Assembly: GCA_031216915.1 (NCBI GenBank) | Contig: CM062289.1 | Location: 449,754,866 to 449,818,865 of the forward strand | Length of the DNA stretch: 64,000 bases | From: Pictodentalium vernedei | Lineage: Eukaryota > Mollusca > Scaphopoda > Dentaliida > Dentaliidae | Direction of reading: 5' to 3' | Shown here: piece by piece, positions 22,662 through 31,383 of the stretch | How positions within the stretch are numbered: the stretch's first letter is position 1 | How the letters are laid out: every line of letters starts with the position of its first letter | Notes under the pieces: model-generated | What the model saw: the letters and a program-made list of their open reading frames with translations, nothing else | Told to the model about the DNA's origin: nothing | Databases searched by the model: none | Made by a program: the position numbers and the translations under genes

Positions 22662-23417
22662 ATGTTCGAACATGGAGAATTGTTAGAACGGATAGCCGAG
22701 AATACGGCTGCAAAACAATCCATTCAAATCGTGGTGAGTGGCGATTCGACTCGATTCGCTACGAAATTCGAACCTTCCATCGAATTGAATAGAGAGAAAA
22801 GATACGAGATGGCGTTGGTGAATCTGGAGACTTATTATTCCTTTCCCAACGTCAACGAAAAGAATAACTCGTTCAAGTATTCCGACGGAACGGATTGGTT
22901 GGAGATTCGAATTCCCAAAGGGAGTTACGACATAGACGATTTGAACAATTACATTCAGACGCGAATGAAGATGGATGGAAAGGGAAGCAACAAGATCAGA
23001 CTCGCTCCCAATCCTAATACCTTACAGACGATGTTGGATTTGGAAGATAATTTTCGAGTGGATTTCAACACGGACGATTCTATAGGCAAGATGTTGGGAT
23101 TCGATCAAAAGATGTATCGAGGCCACGCGGCATCTGAAAATACGGTAGACATTCTCGCAGTCAATAGCATTCTGGTGAATGTGGACGTGATTGCTGGAAG
23201 CTACGTGAATGGTAGCGCTCAACCGACGATCTATTCCTTCTTTCCAAACGTGTCGCCGGGTTATAAGATCGTGGAGCGACCTCGAAATTTAGTTTATCTA
23301 CCAGTGATTTTAGACACGTTGTATAGTCTCAAAACCACGTTGACGGATCAAAATGGTGAACTGTTAGATCTTCGCAGAGAGAGAGTGACGATACGATTTC
23401 ACATAAGAGAAATATAA
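22662..23417 (+). CDS. Penton-like minor capsid protein (single jelly roll)
   Basis: A 251-residue frame read from ATG 22662; nine in-frame codons upstream lack an ATG. Recognised by the conserved opening ERIAENTAAKQSIQIVVSG, KYEMALVNLETYYSFPN-type block (residues about 45-65), the FKYSDG...IRIPKGSYDIDDLNNYI strand pair and the C-terminal half around NVSPGYKIVERPRNLVYLPV. These are hallmarks of the Polinton minor capsid protein that forms pentameric vertices. The frame is intact, unlike the major capsid gene. It follows the ATPase by 55 bp and probably belongs to the same late cluster. Confidence 0.85.
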   Translation: MFEHGELLERIAENTAAKQSIQIVVSGDSTRFATKFEPSIELNREKRYEMALVNLETYYSFPNVNEKNNSFKYSDGTDWLEIRIPKGSYDIDDLNNYIQTRMKMDGKGSNKIRLAPNPNTLQTMLDLEDNFRVDFNTDDSIGKMLGFDQKMYRGHAASENTVDILAVNSILVNVDVIAGSYVNGSAQPTIYSFFPNVSPGYKIVERPRNLVYLPVILDTLYSLKTTLTDQNGELLDLRRERVTIRFHIREI

Positions 23418-23433
23418 AAGCAAAAAAATTGTG

Positions 23434-23449
23434 TATATATATAGATAAC
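23434..23449 (+). promoter_or_regulatory. TATA-like promoter motif
   Basis: TATATATATAGATAAC, 114 bp before the ATG of the pVI-like gene. Same spacing as the motif before the pX-like gene, with a weaker GAGA part. Confidence 0.45.
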
Positions 23450-23547
23450 AAAAATAAAATAAACGCAATATTAATTTTACAAAATTATTTTAATATAATT
23501 ATTAAACAAGAAACAATTGAAGTAAATATATTTTAAAAAACAGAATT

Positions 23548-24159
23548 ATGACAGAATACGTGGTTAAAAACGTGAACATATCCGCAGGACAGAGGAAGAA
23601 ACTTAAGAGAGCGTTAACAACTCGAGGCGAGGCGGTGAGATTCAAATTCACTCACGAAGATCTGACGAGAGGCGGTCAGGTTTCGATCGCCTGGACCAGA
23701 AGTCAAATCAAAAGGATGGAGAAAGCGATTCGCGATGGAAGAGGGTTGACGGTGAGAATGAGTCCCGCTCAATTGAGATACAATTTGAGAATGAAAGGTG
23801 GTTTCCTACCGCTATTGGCAGGAATAGCTGCAAAAGCATTACCCTTCGCCGCAAAGGCACTACCCTTTCTCAGAAAGACTCTCGGCGTGGGAGCTCTCAC
23901 GGGACTCGCTAGTTCGGCAGTTGAGAAATTATTGGGTGGCAGCGGACTGTTTTTGAAGAAGGAAGGAGCCATGTGTCGCGTCCACGTAGACGACAGCGGT
24001 AAAGGATTGTATCTAGAACCCGTTAGAGGTGGCAACTCTCTGAGAGGAAACAGTCTATATCTGAAGAGTGGACGGAACGTTGAGCGACTCGACAAGGGTT
24101 TGTTGCTCGGTGAGAATTCGCTGTTTAAGAATATACCGATTTTGAATATGTTATTATAA
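23548..24159 (+). CDS. pVI-like minor virion protein
   Basis: A 203-residue intact frame. Residues 1-80 are basic. MKGG at 82-85 followed by FLPLLAGIAAKALPF fits an adenain-type cleavage site (M-x-G-G) that would free a membrane-active amphipathic helix, as in adenovirus pVI. A second candidate, LLGG, is at 128-131. The C-terminal third holds repeated G/S-L-x-L units (GLFLKK, GLYLEP, SLYLKS, GLLLGE) and ends FKNIPILNMLL, a combination typical of adintovirus/Polinton proteins of this class. A partner protease is encoded at 30799. Role in endosome escape or capsid cementing is inferred from the adenovirus comparison. Confidence 0.65.
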   Translation: MTEYVVKNVNISAGQRKKLKRALTTRGEAVRFKFTHEDLTRGGQVSIAWTRSQIKRMEKAIRDGRGLTVRMSPAQLRYNLRMKGGFLPLLAGIAAKALPFAAKALPFLRKTLGVGALTGLASSAVEKLLGGSGLFLKKEGAMCRVHVDDSGKGLYLEPVRGGNSLRGNSLYLKSGRNVERLDKGLLLGENSLFKNIPILNMLL

Positions 24160-24212
24160 TATAAAATTATATAAAATATAAATCATAGAAAGTATAAAAT
24201 AATATATTTAAA

Positions 24213-24650
24213 ATGGGTAAAAAGGTGGAGAAACAAATTTATCACCTGGATGAAAAGGTGGAGAAACAATTTGACGATAATGGCGAACATCGCAAGCCAG
24301 AGAGCGAAAAAATAAAAAAAATGGTTAGACGCTAATGATGGATATCTAAGGAAAGAACTAATGAAAGAGATAGATAAAGCGCGGGATAGACGGTTGAGAA
24401 TGAGACGATGCTTTCCACTGTCACCACTACCTTCTGAAGAGAATGGTAATGATGCAAGTGTTACCAAGAGATGCACAACTTTCGTTCATAATTATGATTC
24501 AGATAAACAAAAATGTTGTTATAAACGTATCATACCACAAAGAAAAAGAAAAAAAGAAAAAGAAGAAGAATCGACGCTGAAAATAGAGAGAAAAGGAAAC
24601 ATTATTATATTATATGGTGATAGTGAAGAAGAAGGAAAACAAACAAAAAA
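24213..24650 (+). pseudogene. Possible basic/acidic hypothetical ORF, frameshifted
   Basis: An ATG at 24213 opens a 40-codon Lys/Glu-rich frame with two copies of KKVEKQ/EKVEKQ-like sequence and a TAA after MVRR. A second frame, offset by one and entered around the A-run at 24309..24318, continues as LRKELMKEIDKARDRRLRMRR and a Lys-rich tail up to the hairpin at 24653. A slippage in the A-run would join them. The product is unrecognised and codon quality is poor, so this may be non-coding. Confidence 0.3.
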
Positions 24651-24652
24651 AA

Positions 24653-24691
24653 AAGTAATGACATCTAAAGATGATCTTATTACTTTTTTTT
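24653..24691. terminator. Convergent hairpin 1
   Basis: Stem AAAAAGTAATGACATC / GATGATCTTATTACTTTTT with a TAAA loop, lying between the rightward gene block and the leftward gene at 24727. It shares its AAAGTAAT...ATTACTTT arms with hairpins at 25341 and 32741. A transcription end or RNA processing site is inferred. Confidence 0.5.
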
Positions 24692-24726
24692 CATTTTTCT
24701 TCGCTAAAAATCAATCACTCTATTGT

Positions 24727-25167
24727 TTATATTTCCAAGTCCGTTATCAGCATGTTGACACTCGTGTCTTCTCCTTTTCCGAAAATGTGTTGAATGTTTA
24801 TCTTTACTCTTTGGAGTTTTTTTACATCGGTCAACTGGCTCTCACCACCCAATTTCTCCACGAGTTCGAATGAGATGTTTGGAAATATGTAATTTCCATA
24901 GGGCAACGACAAATCGTCCTTGTCGGATTCTCTATCTTCGGCGATGACGATGTTCTGCAGATCGCTTTGGTACTCGTAAATCAAATCGAGCATGGCTTCA
25001 TCCAATTTCAAAGGCATCTTATATTTGTGCTCTAAGCCCTTTGTCTTGACCTCGTTCAATTCGATGGGATCGTGTCGTTGTAATCTATAGATCTTATGAC
25101 CGAATTTCTTATTCGTTTCGACTCGTTTCAATTTCAATTCGCATCTTTTAGGTGTTGTTGTCCTCAT
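24727..25167 (-). CDS. Unknown protein, copy 1 of tandem pair
   Basis: A 146-residue intact frame on the minus strand. It opens TPKRCELKLKRVE, followed by a short KIYRLQRHDPIELNEV block, an acidic helix (KLDEAMLDLIYEYQSDLQN) and KDDLSLPYGNYIFPNISFEL, ending NMLITDLEI. No domain recognised: soluble, mixed charge. A diverged copy lies 690 bp upstream (25414..25857). Its promoter region contains TATATATAAAGAAC at 25271..25290. Position beside polB suggests an early or regulatory function, which is inference only. Confidence 0.6.
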   Translation of the reverse strand: MRTTTPKRCELKLKRVETNKKFGHKIYRLQRHDPIELNEVKTKGLEHKYKMPLKLDEAMLDLIYEYQSDLQNIVIAEDRESDKDDLSLPYGNYIFPNISFELVEKLGGESQLTDVKKLQRVKINIQHIFGKGEDTSVNMLITDLEI

Positions 25168-25270
25168 GATCGATTATTTAGTTTTTTTGTTTTTATGAAT
25201 TCTTGCAAATAATGTATATTTTAAATTTTGTATTTTAATAATTTGTTTAAAAAAAAAGTTTTGTTTTTTT

Positions 25271-25290
25271 GTTCTTTATATATATAAAAA
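25271..25290 (-). promoter_or_regulatory. TATA/GA promoter motif, copy 1
   Basis: On the minus strand TATATATAAAGAAC, about 105 bp before the ATG at 25167. It lies within a leader shared with the two following promoters. Confidence 0.55.
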
Positions 25291-25340
25291 AAAAAGTTGT
25301 TTTTAATTTTAATTTCTTTAATGTGAAAAATGTTTTGTAA

Positions 25341-25381
25341 AAAGTAATGAGATCACTTTTAGAGCTCATTACTTTTTTTCC
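25341..25381. terminator. Convergent hairpin 2
   Basis: AAAAAGTAATGAGATC ... GCTCATTACTTTTTTT. It marks the 3' side of the copy-2 gene, as hairpin 1 does for copy 1, so the hairpin was part of the duplicated unit. Confidence 0.5.
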
Positions 25382-25413
25382 TTCTTCTTTGCTAAAATCA
25401 ATCTCTCTATTGT

Positions 25414-25857
25414 TTATATTTCCAAGTCCATTATTAGCATGTTGACATGCGTCATTTTCTCACTTACGAAAATGTCTTGTATGTTTATCTTTTAAGTTTT
25501 TTTTACATCGGTGAACATGCTCTCACCACCCGATTTGTCCAAGAGTTCAAGTGAGATTATTGGATATATGTAATTTCTAAAGAACAACAACAAATCGTCC
25601 TTGTCGAATTTTCTGTCTTCGGCGACGATGATATTATTCACCAGATCGCTTTGGTACTCACAAAACAAATCGAGCATGGCTTCATCCAATTTCAAACACA
25701 TATGATATTTGTCATAGTAGCATTCTAAGCCCATTGACTCGACCTCGTTCAATTCGATGGGATCGTGTTGTTGTAATGTATAGATTTTAAAACCTAATTT
25801 CGTACACGCTTCGACTTGTTTCAATTTCAATTCGCATCTTTTAGGTGTTGCTGTCAT
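25414..25857 (-). pseudogene. Unknown protein, copy 2 of tandem pair, frameshifted
   Basis: Same opening (TPKRCELKLKQVE) and order of blocks as 24727..25167, with many substitutions. An A-run near 25499..25506 has one more base than in copy 1, sending the frame into TAA at 25492..25494. Homology to copy 1 continues past it in another frame to a final stop at 25414..25416. A tandem duplicate that has decayed. Its promoter motif is at 25951..25970. Confidence 0.65.
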
Positions 25858-25950
25858 GATCGATTATTTGTTTTTTTTGTTTTACGAATTCTTGCAAATA
25901 ATGTATATTTTAAATTTTTGTATTTAAATAATTTGTTTAAAAAGTTTTAT

Positions 25951-25970
25951 TCTCTTTAAATATATATAAA
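25951..25970 (-). promoter_or_regulatory. TATA/GAGA promoter motif, copy 2
   Basis: Minus-strand TATATATTTAAAGAGA, about 100 bp before the ATG at 25857, in the duplicated leader. Confidence 0.55.
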
Positions 25971-26026
25971 AGTTAAATTTTAACATCCTCTTTTTCGTAT
26001 TAATTTAATTTTTTTTTCACGAGTTT

Positions 26027-26410
26027 TTAGAATGTGCAAGACATTGAACGTTTAAAAATTAGTCTTCGCATCTTGCAGTTATCATCATCTATTGAGAAGG
26101 AATCGGGTGACATGAACACGCGTCTGCTTCGCGGAAATTTGTTTTGAACCTTGTGCGAGACTTCGCGTAAAAGTCATAAGAGTTCTATTTGTCTTGAACC
26201 TTCTTTTTTAATAGTTCGAACGACATTGTCGATTAATTTTTGTTCACTAATAGTATTATGATTCGATTTTCTATCGCAAATCGTATCGTTTTCTTTCGAA
26301 ACGCGTAAATATAAATTACGATTTTTTTCTTCTTGGTTTTTTGGAGAATAATGATTTCTTAAACAATGTCAAAGTTTATGTCGAGATTCCGTCGTGGATG
26401 TTGTCATCAT
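26027..26410 (-). pseudogene. Third leftward gene, unrecognised, two TGA codons
   Basis: A 128-codon frame from ATG 26410 to TAA 26027..26029, open except for TGA at 26369..26371 (codon 14) and 26174..26176 (codon 79). The predicted pieces are hydrophilic and basic (NHYSPKNQEEKNRNLYLRV; EQKLIDNVVRTIKKEGSRQ; RSRRVFMSPDSFSIDDDNC). Apart from a short MMTT/MRTT-like start, it does not resemble the two neighbouring copies, but it has the same promoter leader (TATATATAAAGAGA at 26506..26521). Length, a single frame and a promoter argue for a real gene now dead. Product unknown. Confidence 0.5.
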
Positions 26411-26505
26411 GATCGATTATTTAGTTTTTTTGTTTTACGAATTCTTGCAAATAATATATATTTTTAATTTTTGTATTTTAAATAATTTGTTCAAAAAGTT
26501 TTTTT

Positions 26506-26521
26506 TCTCTTTATATATATA
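26506..26521 (-). promoter_or_regulatory. TATA/GAGA promoter motif, copy 3
   Basis: Minus-strand TATATATAAAGAGAAA, about 95 bp before the ATG at 26410. Third copy of the duplicated leader that also holds GCAAGAATTCGTAAAACA. Confidence 0.55.
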
Positions 26522-26686
26522 AGTTAAATTTTTAACATCCTTTTTTCTCGTTTTTTTTTTAACGTTAAGGAACATGAAAAAATCGATTAATTTCATCAAA
26601 AAAATTTTTTTTTTTCACATTAAAAAACAAAACTTTTTAAACAAATTATTTAAAATACAAAATTCGAAAAACTATATTCTTACAAA
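26522..26686. promoter_or_regulatory. Divergent intergenic leader of polB
   Basis: Very AT-rich. AAAACTTTTTAAACAAATTA at 26631 on the plus strand is the inverse of the leader block TAATTTGTTTAAAAAGTTTT found before each leftward gene, so polB and the leftward genes share a leader in opposite orientations. Confidence 0.5.
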
Positions 26687-29600
26687 ATGAAACAAACAGA
26701 TAAAAAAAATTGGAAAATTTAAATGAGAAAACCATACCTCAGTTAAACGAGATTTGTAAACTATTAAAAACTTCACATTTCAGAAATCATAGAACTAAAT
26801 CAAAAAAGATTGAAGTCATACAGAAACATCTGCGAAATGATGGAAAGGCAAACAAAATGCCGATAGCAACGACGTCAAAAGATGCATCGGTTGTGAAAAA
26901 TGAGAAGAAAAAAAAGATAGTAAAAGGAATCGAAATGCCGACGTCGAAAAAAACCAAAAACGTTTCGATTGTGAAAAATAAGAAGACGACTAAACGAAAA
27001 GCCGTTGAAGAAGAACTTCAAGTTTCCAAAGAAAAGAAAAGAAAAATGAAAACAAGTGATGCACATCAGATTCTAGGCAAACGAGATATATCGAGCGAAC
27101 TTCGACGAGCAATAGACGAAGGGAAAGGAGAAGAATATCTGGCATGACTCACCGCGGAACTATTTCAATCAAAGTCCGTGGAACGGGAAAGTGCGATCAA
27201 AGGTATTTTTAAAACTTTCGACGTGGTTCCCTCGTTGAAGAAAATCGATCCGAAATTGTTCATGGAACGGGTGAAGAAAAAAGTATTGGATTTGTTTCGC
27301 AAACACATGAACGTGGGACTAAAAATTAAGATGATACTCCATTGCATGATGAATAAAATCGATGTGAAGTCCAGCGAGAGCATCGTGAAAAATGCATATT
27401 TCAGATCTAATGTCGAACCCTTATTTCGAGGTTCAGATTTATCAGACATTTTCAAAAAGATGAAAGACAAAATGTTGACGTCTCTCGTGAATTATCAACA
27501 TGAAGGTAGTAATTGGACGTTCGGTGAGATGTTGAAACTCGAAATTCACATAACTAAAAACGATTTGTTGAAAGGGCCTTCCTACGTGAAATTACCATAT
27601 TTCCTAGCAAAAAAACACGCCGTGATCAACGTGAAAAATAAAGATGATCAGTGTTTTAAATGGGCAGTCACCTCCGCTTTATACCCTGTCAAAATGAACA
27701 TCGAAAGAGTTTCTTCTTACGAGGTAACTTCTAAAAATCTCGATTGGACTGGACTGACTTTTCCAACGCAGTTAAAACACATCAAACGTTTCGAGGTACA
27801 AAATCCCACCGTAGCGGTGAACGTCTTGGAATACGACGAAAAACGAAAGATCCATCCTCTCAGATTGAGTTCGTATCTCGGAAGAGAAAAGACGATTATT
27901 TTATTATTGATTTCGAATGGTGACAATCATCATTATTTTTGGGTTAAACATCCGAGGCGATTACTGTCGAAACAAAATAATAATCATAACGGAAAGATAT
28001 CTTTATGTTACAATTGCATGAACGTGTTTCACAGCGAAGACTCGTTGGCGAAACATCAGGAATATTGCAACGAAAATCAAGGTGTCGCCGTTGAAATGCC
28101 CAAACCCAAACCCATCATGAAGTTTGCAAATCACAATAGAAGGTTAAAAGTACCATTCGTTGTGTACGCCGATTTCGAATGTTTCACTGCAAAAATGAGT
28201 TCCTGTCAACCCAACGCTCTTCAAAGTTACGTCGAAAAATATCAAAAACACATACCCTCGGGCTATTGCATTTACGTGAAATGCACTTTCGACTCGCAAC
28301 ACGACATGGGTCCCTTCACCTACATGAAACAGTATGAAGATGACGACGTGGCTCAAAGGTTCGTGGAAGAGTTAGAATGGAAACTTCAAATGTTATACGA
28401 CAAATTAAAAACTCCGGCGAAAATGATCATCACGCGAGAGCAGCAGGATGAAAATAACAGAGCCACCGAATGTCACATATGCAGACAATCGTTCGACGAG
28501 AATTCGGAGGAAAATAAGAAGGTTAGAGACCATGATCATTACACGGGTCTGTATCGCGGTCCGGCTCACAGCAAGTGTAATTTAAAATATCGAGACGCCG
28601 CTTTCTATCCGGTGATGTTTCACAAACTCTCGGGTTACAACAGTCATCTGTTCGTGAAAAATCTCAGCACCTCACACGAAGAATTAAATTGCATCGCAAA
28701 CAGCGAAGAAAGATACATTTCCTTCACGAAATGGAAGCTCATGGAGGAGAAAAGAGTAATCGACGGAGAGACGTTGGAAGAAAAAACGAAATTCATTCAT
28801 AGATGCATACGTTTCATCGACAGTTTTAAATTCATGTTGACCGCTCTAGAAAAATTAGTCGATAACATGAGCAAGGATAAATTTAAAATCATGAGCGAAC
28901 ATTTCGAAGAATGAGTAGACATCATGTTGAGGAAAGGAGTCTATCCTTATGATTACATGAACGATCTAAAGAGATTCGAAGACACCGCACTACCTTCGAA
29001 AGAAGATTTTTATTCGAAATTATACGAATCCGACATTTCTGACGAGAATTACGAACATGCTAAAACCGTGTGGAAATCATTCGATATGAAAACCATGAGA
29101 GATTATCATGATCTCTATCTGAAGACTGACGTTCTACTCTTGGCAGACGTGTTCGAAAATTTTCGAGACGTCTGTTGTCGAAATTACGAACTGGATCCCG
29201 CTTGGTATTTCACCGCACCCGGTTTGGCGTGGGACACTCTGTTGAAGACCACAGAAGTCTAATTGGAATTATTATCCGACATGAACATGTTGCTCATGAT
29301 CGAAAGGGCTGCGAGAGGTGGTGTCTCGATGATCTCCCACAGACATTCTGAAGCTAACAATCCCTAGATGAAAGAAGGTTTCGACTCGAAACGGTCGACT
29401 AAATACATACAGTATTGGGACGCCAATAATCTGTACGGTTGGGCTATGAGTCATCCTTTACCAATTGGAAATTTCGAATGGGTGAAGGAACCGGAAGAGA
29501 TGCAAAAATGGAGAGACTATCCTTGCATTTTAGAAGTCGATTTGAGCTATCCGGAAGAATTACACGATACACACAACGATTATCCGCTGGCTCCCGAACG

Positions 29601-30735
29601 AATGGAACCGAACGAAGGAGACGAGGAAAAACTCATTCCCAATTTATTTAACAACTGTAACTACGTCGTCTACAGCGAGAATTTGAAACAGTACGTTGAT
29701 TACGGGATGAAATTAGTCGACATACATCGCATCATTCGATTCGACGAAGAGCCTTGGATGAAAAAATACATCGATCTCAACACGAATCTCAGAATTCGAG
29801 CCAAGAACGATTTCGAAAAAGATTTCTTCAAACTCATGAACAACTGCGTGTACGGTAAATCAATGGAAAACATCAGGAAGAGAACCGACGTTTGACTCGT
29901 CACGTCTGAGAAAAGAGCTAAATCATTAGTGGCAAAACCCAATTACAAACACCGAACCATATTCGATGAAAATCTAGTGGCCGTTCACATTCAAAAGACG
30001 CACCTGAAGTTCGACAAACCATATTATCTTGGACCGATCATCTTAGATGTCAGCAAGCGATTGATGTACGAGTTTCACTACGATTACGTCAAACGAAAAT
30101 TTGGTGATAAAGCCAAACTACTGTTCACCAACATGGACAGTTTAGTTTACGAGATAGAGATGAAAGACGTCTACCGAGATATATCTCCGGACATAGCCGA
30201 GTGGTTCGACACGAGCAATTATCCCGTCGATCACCCGTCCAACATTCAATCGAATGACAACAAGAAGGTGTTGGGTAAATTTAAGGATGAGAGTGGCGGT
30301 AAACAAATCTTCGAATTCGTGGGCTTAAGACCTAAACTGTATGCTTATCATCTAGAAAATGATGAGATCAAGAAGTGCAAAGGAGTTAAAGCGTGCGTGG
30401 TGAAGAAAAACATCTCTTTCCAAGAGTATAAAGATTGTCTGTTAGGAAGTGGTCCGGTGTATAAGACTATGAAATCGATTCGAAGCGAAAATCACGACTT
30501 GTATACCAAAATAGTCAACAAGATTTTGCTGATGGCTGACGACGATAAGAGATTCATATTAGACGATAAAATAAGCACTTTGGCACTCGGACATTGGACT
30601 GCAGATCTAACTATAGACGATATGAATGTGGATGATTGGATTCCAGAAAATCAAGAGGTATTAGACGAATTCAAAATTATAGAAATCGATAGAGACATCG
30701 AGAGTGTTAGTTTAAAAAGAAAAAGAAAAAAATAG
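26687..30735 (+). pseudogene. Protein-primed DNA polymerase B, multiply interrupted
   Basis: Family B polymerase that would replicate the element. One long frame, 26710..30735 (about 1340 codons), is cut by TGA at 27145, TGA 28912, TAA 29260, TAG 29365 and TGA 29893. It has no ATG of its own near the start. The ATG at 26687 is one base out of frame across an A8 run (26702..26709), so slippage there is likely. Motifs in order: a basic N-terminus with nuclear-localisation-like Lys/Arg runs; a C-x2-C...H-x4-C finger (from 28006); Exo I YADFEC (28165..28182); a CHIC...DHDHYTG...CN endonuclease-VII-like finger (28471..28580); Exo II SGYNSHLF; KTDVLLLADVFENF; motif A DANNLYG (29419); motif B NCVYGKS (29842). 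Motif C reads NMDS (30130..30141), where the family has Asp-Thr-Asp-Ser, so its first catalytic Asp is lost. Several breaks fit CpG decay. Confidence 0.93.
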
Positions 30736-30798
30736 AAAAAATAACGTCATTTTTTAGTAAATTATAATAAAATAAATAAAAAAAATATATACGCATTT

Positions 30799-31233
30799 AT
30801 GAATAAGAAAATAAAGATATCCGTAGAAGGTGTCGTCTTACCTAATGAACCCCTATCCAACATCGATCTGTTGAATGCGGCAAAAGATTTGAAAATCAAA
30901 GATTTTCTAGGCATGTTTTCCAGAGATGCCTTGCCGAAGAGAAGACCTCGACAATCCGAATGCGGAATTTTATATCTAGACGATTCATCGGGTGAAGGCA
31001 CTCACTGGGTGTCGTGGATCAAGAACGGGAAGAAGAAAAATTATTATTTCGACAGCTACGGAATCTCGCTGCCAAAAGAAATAAAGAACTATTTCAACAA
31101 ATCGATGGTTCGTTACAACACGGAACAAGTGCAATCACCAGATCAAGTGTTTTGCGGTCACCTGTGTCTCTACGTTCTCAAGAGATGGTCTGAAGGAGAT
31201 CGATTTCAAGACATTCTCAATGACTTACATTAG
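30799..31233 (+). CDS. Adenain-type cysteine protease
   Basis: A 144-residue intact frame, ATG at 30799. The C5-like triad is visible: His69 in GTHWVSW, Asp85 in YYFDSYG and Cys119 in FCGHLCLYVL, preceded by Gln112/Gln116 for the oxyanion hole. Length and motif spacing match the small Ulp1-fold proteases of Polintons and adenoviruses, which mature virion precursors at Gly-Gly sites. Candidate substrates are the pVI-like protein (MKGG at 82-85) and the pX-like protein. It lies 63 bp after polB. A weak TATATACGC is just upstream. All catalytic residues are kept although the element is dead elsewhere. Confidence 0.92.
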   Translation: MNKKIKISVEGVVLPNEPLSNIDLLNAAKDLKIKDFLGMFSRDALPKRRPRQSECGILYLDDSSGEGTHWVSWIKNGKKKNYYFDSYGISLPKEIKNYFNKSMVRYNTEQVQSPDQVFCGHLCLYVLKRWSEGDRFQDILNDLH

Positions 31234-31251
31234 AGAGAGATTTTTTTATAG

Positions 31252-31268
31252 TATATATAAAGATAAAA
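31252..31268 (+). promoter_or_regulatory. TATA/GA promoter motif
   Basis: TATATATAAAGATAAAA, about 130 bp before the ATG of the spike gene. Confidence 0.5.
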
Positions 31269-31383
31269 AATTATTTTAAAAAAATTTTAATCGAATAAAA
31301 ACGAAAAATAAAATAACATAGTTCATTTTTAATAAACTGCGTTTGAACATATTTTTCTAAAAACAAAAAATCCTTACAACAAC

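Noticed and set aside
24361..24873. 170-residue ORF reading through hairpin 1
   Set aside because: Its second half lies antisense to the copy-1 unknown gene and crosses the terminator-like hairpin; only the first part was kept, as a doubtful pseudogene.
26687..30735. Alternative genetic code or readthrough to explain PolB stops
   Set aside because: All three stop codons occur in frame, the catalytic motif C is also altered and neighbouring genes have frameshifts, so decay is simpler.
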